Origin: Gammaproteobacteria bacterium
GTDB taxonomy: Bacteria > Pseudomonadota > Gammaproteobacteria > Enterobacterales > Kangiellaceae
Assembly: GCA_013372875.1 (NCBI GenBank)
Contig: JABXIW010000056.1
Location: 11,612 to 75,611, forward strand
DNA length: 64,000 nucleotides
Reading direction: 5' to 3'
Made by a program: the position numbers and the translations under genes
In this document: positions 56,625 through 64,000 of the stretch, in pieces
Position numbering within the stretch: the stretch's first letter is position 1
How the letters are laid out: the number at the start of each line of letters is the position of its first letter
Notes under the pieces: generated by a model
The model's input: only the letters and a program-made list of their open reading frames with translations
Told to the model about the DNA's origin: nothing
Databases searched by the model: none

Positions 56625-57371
56625 ATGAATCAATTATCTTTTTTCCCTGATCATCAAATCACCATTCCTGTGGATTTCCACATCCCTAGTTACGCATGTC
56701 CTAGCCGGAAAATGCAGCAAGACGACAGCATGGCAACTGAGCAAGCTCTTGCTCATTATCGGCAGCAATTATGGATCAATGCCATGATTTTATACATGTT
56801 GGAAAAGGAGTTCGGAATAACGAATGTAGAGGTTCTTAAACTTTTAAATGCGGGGTACTGTGACAGGACACTTACTAAATTGTTTCCAAAAAGGGGCAGT
56901 TTAGAAGGCGAAGCTGCAAGAGGAGCTTTGGTACGCCAAGGAATATTACGACCTACTGGTAGTGAGACATTTCGTGGACAAGTTACTGTCGAGTTAAAAG
57001 ATATTACTGGCCAACAATGCGGCTTATGGGGTTTTCCTATGGGCGTTGGCAAAAAAAGCTCAGCACCTTCCCATATCTTATTTTCGAATGTCGATATGGG
57101 GGTTATTAATCATAATGCGCTTCGTAAAAAACATGCTGTTTTCTACAGTAACCCTCTAGATGCAATTAAAGCTCTATGCGAAGGTAAAAATGCAGTTTCG
57201 CTACTGGGAACAATGGACTCGCAAGATGAGTTCATTGAAGTGCTTAAGAATGCCGATATCTCTTCAGCTGAGGTAGTTCATGATCATAGCCCTATGGGGT
57301 TGTATTGGGCCAAGCAATTAAAGTTGGCCTTATCTCAATTAGAGGTTGAGGTTAAATCTAATGAAGCTTAA
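56625..57371 (+). CDS. TOPRIM-like protein with degenerate active site, element copy 2
   Basis: The 248-residue protein shares with copy 1 the pattern RGALVRQGILRP-x4-ETFRGQVTVELKD, typical of the region before a TOPRIM core. The core positions read SNPLDAIKALCEGK and VVHDHSPMGLYWAKQL, where an active enzyme would have E-x-P-x-DAL and DxDxxG. The first glutamate is Ser-Asn and only one aspartate-like residue is kept. It therefore seems to have lost catalysis in parallel with copy 1. Its conserved place in both operons argues for a real, perhaps structural, role. Confidence 0.55.
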   Translation: MNQLSFFPDHQITIPVDFHIPSYACPSRKMQQDDSMATEQALAHYRQQLWINAMILYMLEKEFGITNVEVLKLLNAGYCDRTLTKLFPKRGSLEGEAARGALVRQGILRPTGSETFRGQVTVELKDITGQQCGLWGFPMGVGKKSSAPSHILFSNVDMGVINHNALRKKHAVFYSNPLDAIKALCEGKNAVSLLGTMDSQDEFIEVLKNADISSAEVVHDHSPMGLYWAKQLKLALSQLEVEVKSNEA

Positions 57372-58311
57372 TCAAGCTCTGCCAAGCACTCTGGATGAGT
57401 GCTTGGTATTTTATTTAGATCATTGCTTAGCGCATGGACAAAGCGATAGAACTGTTGAAACCAAAGAGTCGAATCTAAATATGTTTATCGAATGGTGTAA
57501 GCCCAAAGATGTGCATTTGGTAAAAGACATCGATAAGTTTGTAATTGAGGATTATCGAGGATTTCTGAATAAGTATCGTCAGCCCTATAACGGTAATCCA
57601 TTATCGAAAGGTACTAAAAGGAACCGTTTGACAGCAGTTAAAACCTTTCTTTCTAAGATGTATTACTTTGAGGCAATTGATATCGATATAGCCTCAAGAT
57701 TTGAACTTCCCAGAGCTCCTAAACGCCTTCCAATGGGCTTTTTGAGTGAGGCTCAAGCTGAGCAAGTATTTGCGCAGACACTATATTACGGGCTAAAGGG
57801 GTTGCGTGATAGAGCTATTCTCGAAACGTATTATGCGACCGGAATACGTCGTATGGAGCTTGCTTACATTAATATCCCTGATTTAGATAGAGAAAAGCGG
57901 ATACTTACTGTCTTTAAAGGAAAAGGAGATAAAGAGCGACGTGTGCCAATAGCTGAGCGTGCATGTCTTTGGATAGACTTCTATCTAAAAGAAGTGCGTC
58001 CTAAGTTGGCAACTGTTAAATCAAGTCGAACACTATTTGTTGACGACATAGGCCTTGAATTCAGAGAGCAGCAGCTTACTAGAATGGTTTCCAAGTATGT
58101 TCGAAGAGCTGGTATTAAAGTTAGAGGGGCTTGTAATCTATTTAGACACAGCACTGCTACTCTAATGCATGAAAATGGAGCCGATATTCGCCATGTTCAG
58201 GAAATGTTAGGACATGCTGATATTTCAACTACTCAAATTTATACACATGTTGCGATAAAGAAATTGGTGGATGTCTATTTGAATACTCACCCCGCAGCAA
58301 AACACCTATAG
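57361..58311 (+). CDS. Tyrosine recombinase, element copy 2 (NxxR variant)
   Basis: The ATG at 57361 gives 316 residues; the frame runs on to a TTG at 57346, less likely. Active-site residues are Arg163 (TGIRRMEL), Lys188 (GKGDKERR), Arg262, His285 (LGHADIST) and Tyr294 (QIYTHV), while Asn259 (CNLFRH) replaces the first histidine of HxxR as in copy 1. The N-terminal region shares TVETKESNLN with TVEGKESNLN in copy 1. It overlaps the preceding gene by 11 bp. The retron begins 40 bp downstream. Confidence 0.88.
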   Translation: MKLNQALPSTLDECLVFYLDHCLAHGQSDRTVETKESNLNMFIEWCKPKDVHLVKDIDKFVIEDYRGFLNKYRQPYNGNPLSKGTKRNRLTAVKTFLSKMYYFEAIDIDIASRFELPRAPKRLPMGFLSEAQAEQVFAQTLYYGLKGLRDRAILETYYATGIRRMELAYINIPDLDREKRILTVFKGKGDKERRVPIAERACLWIDFYLKEVRPKLATVKSSRTLFVDDIGLEFREQQLTRMVSKYVRRAGIKVRGACNLFRHSTATLMHENGADIRHVQEMLGHADISTTQIYTHVAIKKLVDVYLNTHPAAKHL

Positions 58312-58349
58312 TAGAACTTTTTTTTTATGATCTTTAATGTTAGATTATC

Positions 58350-58488
58350 AGTAAGGTTTATGGGCAGATTTTGGGTCGCGTATCGCGATCAGTGAAAAGA
58401 ATGTCCGATAGGATTGCCTATAGTAACGATATGACTAATCATTTATAGTCATTTGCATAACAGCGTAAGAGTGCCCATAAATCTTACT
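58350..58488 (+). ncRNA. Retron msr-msd non-coding RNA
   Basis: A 17-nt inverted pair, AGTAAGGTTTATGGGCA (58350-58366) and TGCCCATAAATCTTACT (58472-58488), has 16 Watson-Crick pairs and one G-T pair; this is the a1/a2 stem of a retron. Between the arms lie a hairpin TCGCG-TAT-CGCGA (58376-58388), suited to msr, and a 7-bp hairpin ATGACTA/TAGTCAT (58431-58452), suited to msd. The G after the a1 arm (58367) is a candidate branching guanosine. The reverse transcriptase ATG is 16 bp after the a2 arm. Confidence 0.8.
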
Positions 58489-58504
58489 TACAAAAGGAAC
58501 TTGT

Positions 58505-60337
58505 ATGTTAGCGGATAAGCTAGATTCATTAAAAAATATAAAAACAAAGCGAGAGTTAGCTATATTGCTTGGCGTAAAACCATCTTTTCTAACCCATACT
58601 TTATACATTCGCAAGCCAGAGAACTGTTATAGCGAATTTGAGATTCCCAAAAAAAAAGGCGGTTACCGAAAGATTAAAGCGCCGAACCCTCAATTGAAAA
58701 GTTTACAATCAAAGCTGTCTGTGTTGCTCTTAGATTGCATGGATATTATTAAATCCATTAACTTTCCAAATGTAATAAGTCACAAGCGCCTTAGTGTTAG
58801 TCGCAATCATCTAAAAATAAAAGTCCCTGGCTCCCCAAGAAAAGAAAGCACTTTATCTCATGGCTTTGAAAGAAACAGGTCTATTTTGACAAATGCGGTT
58901 ATGCATACAAATCAGAAAAATATTCTAAATATTGACTTGAAAGACTACTTTGATAGCTTCAATTTTGGACGTGTTAGAGGTTTTTTTATTAAAAATAGAA
59001 ACTTTCAATTGCATTCTGATATTGCAACTGTTATTGCTCAAATTGCATGCTTTGAGGATAAGCTACCCCAGGGAAGTCCTTGCTCTCCTGTTATAACTAA
59101 TCTGATAACTCACTCTTTGGATATTAGGCTAGCATCATTATCGAAAAAGCATTCATGCACCTATACTAGATACGCAGATGATATATCCATATCAACAAGA
59201 AAGAAAACCTTTCCTGCTAAGATCGCAAAAGAAGTAAATGGTGAATATGTTTTAGGAAAGAAATTAAGGCAAGAAATAAAAAGATCTGGTTTTAAAATTA
59301 ATAACACCAAAACAAGGATACAGTATAAAGACTCAAGGCAAGATGTGACTGGACTGGTAGTTAATAATAAACCTAATGTAAAAAAAGAGTATTGGAGAAC
59401 AGTAAGATCTCAGTGTCATAGCTTATTCCATACAGGAGAGTTTACCCAAAGAAACAGTGATGGTGAGCTAGAAGAAGGAAATATAAATCGGCTGGAAGGA
59501 AAACTAAACTTTATCGACCAAGTCGATAGATACAATAGAATGAGGCAAAAAGAAAAGATAAATCACTTGTATGCGCTATCAAATTATGGACATAAAATGA
59601 GCCCATATTGGAGCGGTAGGGAAAAAACGTTTAGCAGATTTATTTTTTATAGATTATTTTACTCTAATGTTAAACCCACAATATTATGCGAAGGTAAAAC
59701 AGATAATGTATATTTGAAAGCTGCAATCAATGAACTAGTTAAAGACTACCCTAAGCTTGCATCACCTCCAACAAAAGATGAGCGCTATAATCTCTTAGTA
59801 CGGTTTGTTGAACATACCAAAAGAACAAAATTTCTATTGGAGTTAAGTGGAGGATCTAGTTATATTTCTTTTTTTATAGGCAACTACAAAAGCAGGTATG
59901 GCTTTTACAAAGCCCCCAAAGATAATGCTCCTGTAATTTTAGTTTTAGATAATGATTCTGGATTTGATTGCATAGAGAAAAAAATCAATAAAATTGATTC
60001 TGTTCAAATTTATCCAACGACACTTAAAAAAGATAAACTCCGAGAAGCAGAATTTATTCATATAACAGAAAATTTATATATTGTGCTTACTCCTATTTCG
60101 GCAACTGCTAAAAAAACAGATATGGAGTCTTTGTTTGATGATAAAACTAGACTTATCAAATACGATAACAAATGCTTTAATACAATAGACAAAAGAGATG
60201 AAGATAAGGATTTAAGCAAAGATAGCTTTTCTAGGCATGTGATTAAGAATCAAAAAACATCTATTAATTTTGACGGTTATAGACCACTGCTAGATCGTTT
60301 AAATAAGGTGATTGAACATTACGATAAGTTAAAATAA
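58505..60337 (+). CDS. Retron reverse transcriptase fused to a TOPRIM domain (Ec67-like)
   Basis: The 610-residue protein has a retron RT in the first two thirds: NIDLKDYFDSFNFGRVRG (about 141), LPQGSPCSPVITN, the catalytic TRYADDISIS (about 221) and the retron-specific VTGLVVN (about 281). The last third is a TOPRIM domain with ILCEGKTDNVYL (about 392) and LVLDNDSG (about 478), so glutamate and DxD are kept. This fusion is the layout of the Ec67 retron, an abortive-infection defence in which the RT makes msDNA and the TOPRIM is the effector. The ncRNA is directly upstream, so the retron looks complete. Confidence 0.92.
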   Translation: MLADKLDSLKNIKTKRELAILLGVKPSFLTHTLYIRKPENCYSEFEIPKKKGGYRKIKAPNPQLKSLQSKLSVLLLDCMDIIKSINFPNVISHKRLSVSRNHLKIKVPGSPRKESTLSHGFERNRSILTNAVMHTNQKNILNIDLKDYFDSFNFGRVRGFFIKNRNFQLHSDIATVIAQIACFEDKLPQGSPCSPVITNLITHSLDIRLASLSKKHSCTYTRYADDISISTRKKTFPAKIAKEVNGEYVLGKKLRQEIKRSGFKINNTKTRIQYKDSRQDVTGLVVNNKPNVKKEYWRTVRSQCHSLFHTGEFTQRNSDGELEEGNINRLEGKLNFIDQVDRYNRMRQKEKINHLYALSNYGHKMSPYWSGREKTFSRFIFYRLFYSNVKPTILCEGKTDNVYLKAAINELVKDYPKLASPPTKDERYNLLVRFVEHTKRTKFLLELSGGSSYISFFIGNYKSRYGFYKAPKDNAPVILVLDNDSGFDCIEKKINKIDSVQIYPTTLKKDKLREAEFIHITENLYIVLTPISATAKKTDMESLFDDKTRLIKYDNKCFNTIDKRDEDKDLSKDSFSRHVIKNQKTSINFDGYRPLLDRLNKVIEHYDKLK

Positions 60338-61615
60338 CCCTATTTGCTTGGGCAAAACAATGGTTTTGTCTGAATCAACACCTGACTCACTTCGGATTCT
60401 TGCTGGGTTTCCGTGTTCATTTAAAATAACTATTTGTTTATGTTTATGAAGGGTATAAAGTGCTTTCTTATAGTGGTCTGTATTAGCAGGCGTTCCGTTA
60501 CATGTGCTTGCAACTAATTCGTTATAGCTCACAGGCTTATCATGCTTTAATAACTTTGGTATATCTGTTATTAGAGCAGCCCTTGTTCTTGCATCAGCGT
60601 CATCATCAAACAGAAATTCAAACCCTAGTTGAGCTTCATGTTTAGATTCAGCAGAAGAATAACCTAATATCATTTCTAGGCTTTTTTCTTGACCTATGCC
60701 GACACTATTTAACCCAGCATTTCCATGATGCACAAAATGATTTTGAAGGCTCCAATGTATTTTACACATCTCGTCCCTTGCTTTGGGATGATTTGAAAGA
60801 TGAATAAGCCAATAAGAACGACTGCTTTTATTCGATTTTATGAAAAATGGAGTAAAAAACTTTGCGCCTGAACGAAGTCCAATTTCATCGTATATTCTCT
60901 GCTCAATTATCAGTCTAGCCTGAGGTGATTCTTTATAATTTTTAATATCATTTATGGTAAAAATATCTTCAAGACCAACTTTCTGCATCCCTTTCATGAA
61001 AGTATCACTTTCGTTGTAGTAATTTATAATGGAATCGGTAGAGAAAGTTAGTATTACTTCCGCGGAATTGGGGAAAGTAGTAAATATAGTATTCAAACTG
61101 TGTAAAGGAACATTTTTATAACCATATTGATCAAGCAAGAAAATACATCTAGGTACTCTTTGATTCTTATAATTTTTTATAAAGTTTAAAATATCTGGGA
61201 GGGCAGTGGTAAATTCTTTGTTTATTAAATGTTTGCGATCAAGAGTTATGTTGTTCTCTTTGAGTACATATTTCAATGACTGTAATGCAGAGTTATCAAT
61301 ATCTACAAAAAAATAATGATCTTCTATGTTTAATTTCTTTGTGCGTGAGAAGTTAATTCTAGTTTCAACTTTTTTTACTGTGTTATGTAAAAGTATAGGA
61401 GAGCCATAAACAATCTTATTATAGTCATCCTCATCTTTATACCAGCCCCCACCAGCAAACCCATCAACAACATATAGTCGTAATAGTTCTTTATGTGGCA
61501 TAGAGGTTAATACTTCTATATACCGTGTTAGGTACTCCCTAATAACATCATGTTTGACTTTGCTATGCTTTTCAATTACCGGAACTTCCCAGTTATACCC
61601 ATGTTTTGCTGGCAT
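60329..61615 (-). CDS. Three-Cys-motif partner protein TcmP, copy 1
   Basis: The 428-residue protein has YVVDGFAGGGWYKDE near residue 50, YFFDVDNS-like DIDNSAL, and FLLDQYGYKNVPLHSL, the pattern of the TcmP family. Its N-terminal part is reminiscent of methyltransferase-like folds, but no activity is proven to my knowledge. It follows the Gp37/Gp68 gene by 22 bp on the same strand, the usual partner. The last 9 bases overlap the retron gene tail to tail. Confidence 0.85.
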   Translation of the reverse strand: MPAKHGYNWEVPVIEKHSKVKHDVIREYLTRYIEVLTSMPHKELLRLYVVDGFAGGGWYKDEDDYNKIVYGSPILLHNTVKKVETRINFSRTKKLNIEDHYFFVDIDNSALQSLKYVLKENNITLDRKHLINKEFTTALPDILNFIKNYKNQRVPRCIFLLDQYGYKNVPLHSLNTIFTTFPNSAEVILTFSTDSIINYYNESDTFMKGMQKVGLEDIFTINDIKNYKESPQARLIIEQRIYDEIGLRSGAKFFTPFFIKSNKSSRSYWLIHLSNHPKARDEMCKIHWSLQNHFVHHGNAGLNSVGIGQEKSLEMILGYSSAESKHEAQLGFEFLFDDDADARTRAALITDIPKLLKHDKPVSYNELVASTCNGTPANTDHYKKALYTLHKHKQIVILNEHGNPARIRSESGVDSDKTIVLPKQIGLF

Positions 61616-61637
61616 CCATTTTCCTATGTTTTGATTG

Positions 61638-62387
61638 CTATATGATATTTACATCTATTCTTGGCATTTCATCCCAAGTTCGACCGTACAATTCTCGGCC
61701 GTTTTCTTTTTTTGATCTTCTTTTGCCATCTGCTCCCCATCCTCCCCATTGTTTGAAGAAGAAGGCAACATTTTCTTTCTCACATTGTTGTTGAACGTTT
61801 TTTGCCCATTCAGGTTTCATTTCTCTTGCTTTTCTACCTGATTCGCCGCCAACGATAACCCAGTGTATGTCTGTTAAGTTTATAACTCCAACATCCTCTA
61901 ATAGGGGCTCTACAGATAAAAAACGTATGTGTGCACTTATTTTTCTAAGGTAGTCTATTCTTGGAACCCCATATTTCTTATCTTCTACAGAGACTCCAAT
62001 CCAAGCATTTTGTGGCACACTTCGTGTCCTGAAATACTTTTCCATCCTTTGAGCTCTTTTAGTGAGTATTTGATAAATATGCTGCGGAGTTCTATTAATT
62101 ACATCAAACACTTTATCTATGTAGGCAAAAGGAACACCTTCATGAAACAGGTCACTCATTGAGTTTACAAAATATTTTGTAGGCTTTTTTCTTGCTAAGG
62201 GTTGGTTAAGTCTTTCTGGCATTAAGGTTAATTTAAAACCATTCTCATAACCATTTGCTCGCATTGCTTTTAATCTGACTGACATTTCTTCTGCATAGCA
62301 GTGCTTGCATCCGGGCGAAACTTTAGTGCATCCCGTAATAGGGTTCCATGTATGTTCTGTCCACTCAATTTTACTTTTACTGCTCAT
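61638..62387 (-). CDS. Phage Gp37/Gp68-family three-Cys-motif protein (DUF5131)
   Basis: The 249-residue protein starts SKIEWTEHTWNPITGCTKVS and has the C-x6-C-x2-C motif (GCTKVSPGCKHCYAE) of the Gp37/Gp68 family, which resembles a radical SAM cluster site. WVIVGGESGRKAREMKPEW is a second conserved block. The fold is probably a radical-SAM-like barrel. It pairs with TcmP, encoded just downstream. The biochemical role is unknown; such pairs occur in phages and in defence islands. Confidence 0.88.
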   Translation of the reverse strand: MSSKSKIEWTEHTWNPITGCTKVSPGCKHCYAEEMSVRLKAMRANGYENGFKLTLMPERLNQPLARKKPTKYFVNSMSDLFHEGVPFAYIDKVFDVINRTPQHIYQILTKRAQRMEKYFRTRSVPQNAWIGVSVEDKKYGVPRIDYLRKISAHIRFLSVEPLLEDVGVINLTDIHWVIVGGESGRKAREMKPEWAKNVQQQCEKENVAFFFKQWGGWGADGKRRSKKENGRELYGRTWDEMPRIDVNII

Positions 62388-62468
62388 AAGCTAACTCTAC
62401 TTGCAAATAGATGTTAGCACAATTATAATATAAATATATTCGTTAATCTAGTTATAAATTTATATTTT

Positions 62469-62777
62469 ATGCAAGCGAAATTAAGGGCAAAGTTAAAATC
62501 TCATATGCGTAAAAAAAGGCATAATCAAAAGGATGTAGAAGCAATAACAGGGGTGAGTCAGCCTTTAATTAGCAGAGCGCTAAATGGAGATTGGAAGGTA
62601 CTGTCTCCTAAAATAAAAATTTTATGTGATTATTGTGGTTTGGCTATCAAAAAAGATATAGATCCTAAAAGTAGCAAGAAGCTGATGAAAGCTATTGAAA
62701 AAGTTTGGGATGGCTCGAAAAGACAAGAAGCGGCAATAGCTTCCGTCATTGAGAATGTAGGAGCGTTTATTAAATAA
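62469..62777 (+). CDS. XRE-type helix-turn-helix regulator
   Basis: The 102-residue protein has an HTH (HNQKDVEAITGVSQPLISRA) in its first half and a helical tail. It is divergent from the Gp37/Gp68 gene with 81 bp of AT-rich DNA between and ends inside the second TcmP gene (8-bp overlap, tail to tail). It is well placed to repress both transcripts. No ligand-binding domain is seen. Confidence 0.75.
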   Translation: MQAKLRAKLKSHMRKKRHNQKDVEAITGVSQPLISRALNGDWKVLSPKIKILCDYCGLAIKKDIDPKSSKKLMKAIEKVWDGSKRQEAAIASVIENVGAFIK

Positions 62778-63864
62778 ATTTTATTAAAGTACCGTCAGGG
62801 TATGTCATAGCTCTTTTCCTAGTACCGTCTTTAATTTTAATAATGCCTTCTTTTTCCATAGGCTTCAATGCCTGAGATTTCGTCTGTCCTGTATGGAAAT
62901 CAGTTTCATCTGATGCAACAAAGGACTGTATTGCATTTATAGAAATCCACCCACAGTCGTTAAATTTCTCTGATAATTGTTTTTTGAGATGTTCGAAGTC
63001 AGGGTTACAAGTTGTGAGTTTTAACTGCTTTGAATGAGAACCATAAAAGCAGAAATCACCATCTGGTGCATAGCGCCACATGGCCTCTTTCATTTTATCC
63101 GACCCTTTATGATGTTTTGTCGCAAAAAATAATGCATAAATCAAACGGTTCTTTCGGTATAAATCTAAGTGTACAACGTGATTAGCACCAGAAGTTTTTA
63201 GCTGTGCTTTATAGAGATTGTAGTAAAAATGCTTTCTTTCTTCTTTGTCCTCTATCGATATACCTTTTCTCCAACCATCGCACCCATAGAGCTTATCTAA
63301 AGGAGCTGCAAACTCAGCTCGAGACTTAAATCTGTTTATAAAAGAGTACATAAAGGAAATGTATACTTCAGCTTTAGGGTTCTCTAATAGCTTGTTAATA
63401 ACATTCATAGGAGTGTCTGAAACTCCGAATGGATCAAGCATTGCGAAACAAGGAGCTTTTAATTTATTCTGATGTTCAATGCTGTTGAGTAATTTAGGGT
63501 AACTTCCATCAAATGTTCCATTATGGAAGTTGATCTCTATATTCTTAGGTAAGCTTTCATATTTATTTGCTATTGATTGTTTTAAGTGTTCAAGGCGTTT
63601 TGATTCTTTTTCAATAAAATAAAATGTTACTTTTTGAGCATTGAGAGCTTGATAGGAGTGCTCAATTAACGCATCGAGCATTATGAGAGGAGAGCCTGGT
63701 TCTCCATTTTCATAGATACCCGGGCCAGCAAAACCATCTATTATTAAAAGTTCTTGATTATATCTTCCCATTATCGGCAGCCATGCATGCAGATAACTTT
63801 TTAAAACTAAATGCTTTCCATGTGTATGCTCATCCATACACCACAAAATATCCTTGTTATTCAT
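62770..63864 (-). CDS. Three-Cys-motif partner protein TcmP, copy 2
   Basis: The 364-residue protein carries LIIDGFAGPGIYENGEPGSP and AMLDPFGVSDTPM, the family motifs, and is only distantly similar to the TcmP at 60329. It has no Gp37/Gp68 partner of its own on the left; the one nearby belongs to copy 1. A winged-helix-like C-terminus (about 290-360) might bind DNA. It is the last gene before the third RHS repeat. Confidence 0.82.
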   Translation of the reverse strand: MNNKDILWCMDEHTHGKHLVLKSYLHAWLPIMGRYNQELLIIDGFAGPGIYENGEPGSPLIMLDALIEHSYQALNAQKVTFYFIEKESKRLEHLKQSIANKYESLPKNIEINFHNGTFDGSYPKLLNSIEHQNKLKAPCFAMLDPFGVSDTPMNVINKLLENPKAEVYISFMYSFINRFKSRAEFAAPLDKLYGCDGWRKGISIEDKEERKHFYYNLYKAQLKTSGANHVVHLDLYRKNRLIYALFFATKHHKGSDKMKEAMWRYAPDGDFCFYGSHSKQLKLTTCNPDFEHLKKQLSEKFNDCGWISINAIQSFVASDETDFHTGQTKSQALKPMEKEGIIKIKDGTRKRAMTYPDGTLIKFI

Positions 63865-63940
63865 ATATTTATTGTTAATTTCAACTATATCACTAGAATA
63901 TAAAAGATTTTTTCAAATAGTGCTACTTTTGAGTCTATTT

Positions 63941-63954
63941 GGTTCTTTAACAAA
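63941..63954 (+). promoter_or_regulatory. boxA-like sequence upstream of RHS repeat copy 3
   Basis: GGTTCTTTAACAAA resembles the boxA core and lies 19 bases before the repeat. The copy upstream of tip 2 is TGCTCTTTAAC. With two examples and short motifs this may be chance. Confidence 0.25.
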
Positions 63955-63972
63955 CTTTTTGTGGCGTTTACG

Positions 63973-64000
63973 TTCATATGAATGGACGCGCGTATGATTA
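63973..64000 (+). repeat. RHS core-end repeat, copy 3 (cut by the window edge)
   Basis: TTCATATGAATGGACGCGCG and the next eight bases are identical to copy 2. An ATG at 63978 opens the same reading frame (MNGRAYD), so a third orphan tip probably begins here. Its content lies outside the window. Confidence 0.85.

Noticed and set aside
61900..61912. CTCTACA as the missing right end of element copy 2
   Set aside because: It lies inside the conserved Gp37/Gp68 coding sequence and has no phased TCGGA sites beside it.

Overview
The window looks like a moderately AT-rich gammaproteobacterial chromosome. The left 19.5 kb is conserved core: a tamA/tamB translocation pair, an MscS channel with a ZntB/CorA transporter, a CPD photolyase next to a DUF523/DUF1722 protein, and a full microaerobic respiration block (Fnr-type regulator, hemN, a TauE/SafE-family membrane protein, ccoS-ccoI-ccoH-ccoG and ccoPQON, all on the minus strand). 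Two FNR-like boxes fit oxygen control of this block. I cannot name the genus; a marine Oceanospirillales/Kangiella-like organism is only a guess.

From 19.8 kb onwards the window is accessory. It opens with a 3384-residue secreted SpvB/RHS protein: signal peptide, about eleven fibronectin-III-like modules, SpvB domain, six calcium-type FG-GAP motifs, RHS/YD repeats, RHS core and a C-terminal tip carrying an HEAVH zinc-protease motif, followed by a likely immunity gene. The 3' end of the RHS core recurs at 46279 (an orphan tip with two downstream genes) and at 63973 (running off the window). The three copies lie 17.3 and 17.7 kb apart and agree best over only about 32 nt starting at TTCATATGAATGG.

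Between the tips lie two long mobile segments. Each has the same plan: a divergent minus-strand gene, a small excisionase-like gene, hairpin terminators, then an operon of an IS21-type DDE transposase (istA), its AAA+ partner (istB), a TOPRIM-related protein that has lost the obvious catalytic residues, and a tyrosine recombinase in which the usual HxxR is NxxR. The proteins are clearly diverged, so this looks like a family rather than a recent duplication. The best end structures have TGTAGA(A/G)TCC termini followed by short sites; in copy 1 each end has four sites spaced exactly 22, 23 and 21 bp.

Copy 1 sits in a large defence-type gene: its N-terminal half (Cap4-like nuclease plus NACHT/STAND NTPase) and its C-terminal half now lie on opposite strands, each cut at the same in-frame 6-bp sequence CTTTGG next to a transposon end, which implies insertion followed by inversion. 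Cargo includes a CoiA-like protein, orphan antitoxins (ParD-like, DUF2384-like, HTH), a HEPN-motif protein and a GNAT/DUF1778 toxin-antitoxin pair. Copy 2 is followed directly by a retron (reverse transcriptase fused to TOPRIM, Ec67-like, with a1/a2 inverted repeats bounding the ncRNA) and by Gp37/Gp68 and TcmP genes. Overall this is an RHS toxin-tip array serving as a landing zone for an unusual two-recombinase transposon family that carries defence genes.
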